Source: Laguncularia racemosa (lineage: Eukaryota; Streptophyta; Magnoliopsida; Myrtales; Combretaceae). From it: 64,000 nucleotides of DNA. The translations under genes were made by a program, and so were the position numbers. The notes beneath the pieces were generated by a model. That model saw only the letters and a program-made list of their open reading frames with translations. It was not told the origin of the DNA and made no database searches. Below are positions 63,671-64,000 of the stretch, piece after piece (the first letter of the stretch is position 1; each line of letters begins with the position of its first letter). The stretch spans positions 310,001 through 374,000 of the forward strand of contig JBBMOL010000245.1 of NCBI GenBank assembly GCA_037954665.1, in the 5' to 3' direction.

Positions 63671-64000
63671 CTGAATACAAAAAAGGCAAAGTCATAAACT
63701 CTGAAATGAAGTATATACATGCAGAAAGTTGAAAAAGTAATGTATAGAAGTAGTGATGCATTACTTTTAAAAGGGAATAAAACCTGGACCATCACTTATG
63801 ATCAAATATAGAACTTAGGTCTTGCAAGCAATAATCTGAAATTGCAATTTAAAAGATAATATGTCTATGGAAGATAAAATGGAACATGCTGCCTATAAAC
63901 TAAGTGACAAAGGCTTGACAACTACAGCAAAATTATTGGAAGATCCTCCTACATTTTGAATAAACTAAACACCTGATGCCTGACATTTATGAACCGTCAC
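63671..64000. other. Intron/upstream part of the AAE17-like gene at the window edge
   Basis: Between the 63545-63670 exon and the right edge. The last ~20 bases could belong to the next exon, but the fragment is too short to confirm. Confidence 0.4.

Overview
The window is nuclear DNA from a flowering plant, most likely a eudicot. It is strongly AT-rich, gene-poor and full of retrotransposon and DNA-transposon debris. It has GT-AG spliced genes, an intronless type I MADS-box gene, and a CC-NB-ARC-LRR immune receptor that I recognise as a ZAR1 orthologue. I cannot name the species. No bacterial, organellar, CRISPR or phage features were seen.

Layout. 457-7139: an old, decayed Ty1/copia element on the minus strand with two LTRs, a primer-binding site next to the right LTR and gag, integrase, RT and RNase H remnants. 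7.1-12.5 kb: intergenic, with a ~360-bp segment present twice. 12518-13431 (minus): a complete two-exon citrate-binding/alginate-lyase-2-like gene whose intron appears to use a GC donor. 19073-20128 (minus): a single-exon type I (M-gamma-like) MADS gene. 25.0-26.5 kb: two related inverted-repeat elements. 27847-30530 (minus): a complete eight-exon TXNDC9-type thioredoxin/phosducin-like gene (229 aa). 32.7-34.2 kb: relics of a hAT transposase. 38255-38818: a small non-autonomous DNA element with a perfect 8-bp target duplication. 40156-42696 (minus): an intact 846-aa ZAR1-like NLR in one exon. 42.7-56.9 kb: gene-free, repeat-rich DNA. 56991-63670 (minus): the last four visible exons of an AAE17-like peroxisomal acyl-activating enzyme; the gene runs off the right edge. 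One of its introns carries a 4.9-kb Ty3/gypsy chromovirus (58247-63172) in opposite orientation, with matching LTRs, a 5-bp target duplication and many stop codons.

The host genes are unrelated and lie far apart, so there is no operon or gene cluster. The items most worth attention are the ZAR1 orthologue with its conserved N-terminal helix, the retrotransposon sitting inside the codon neighbourhood of the A8 motif of the acyl-activating enzyme, and the non-canonical intron of the citrate-binding gene. I did not find a convincing new multi-gene system.
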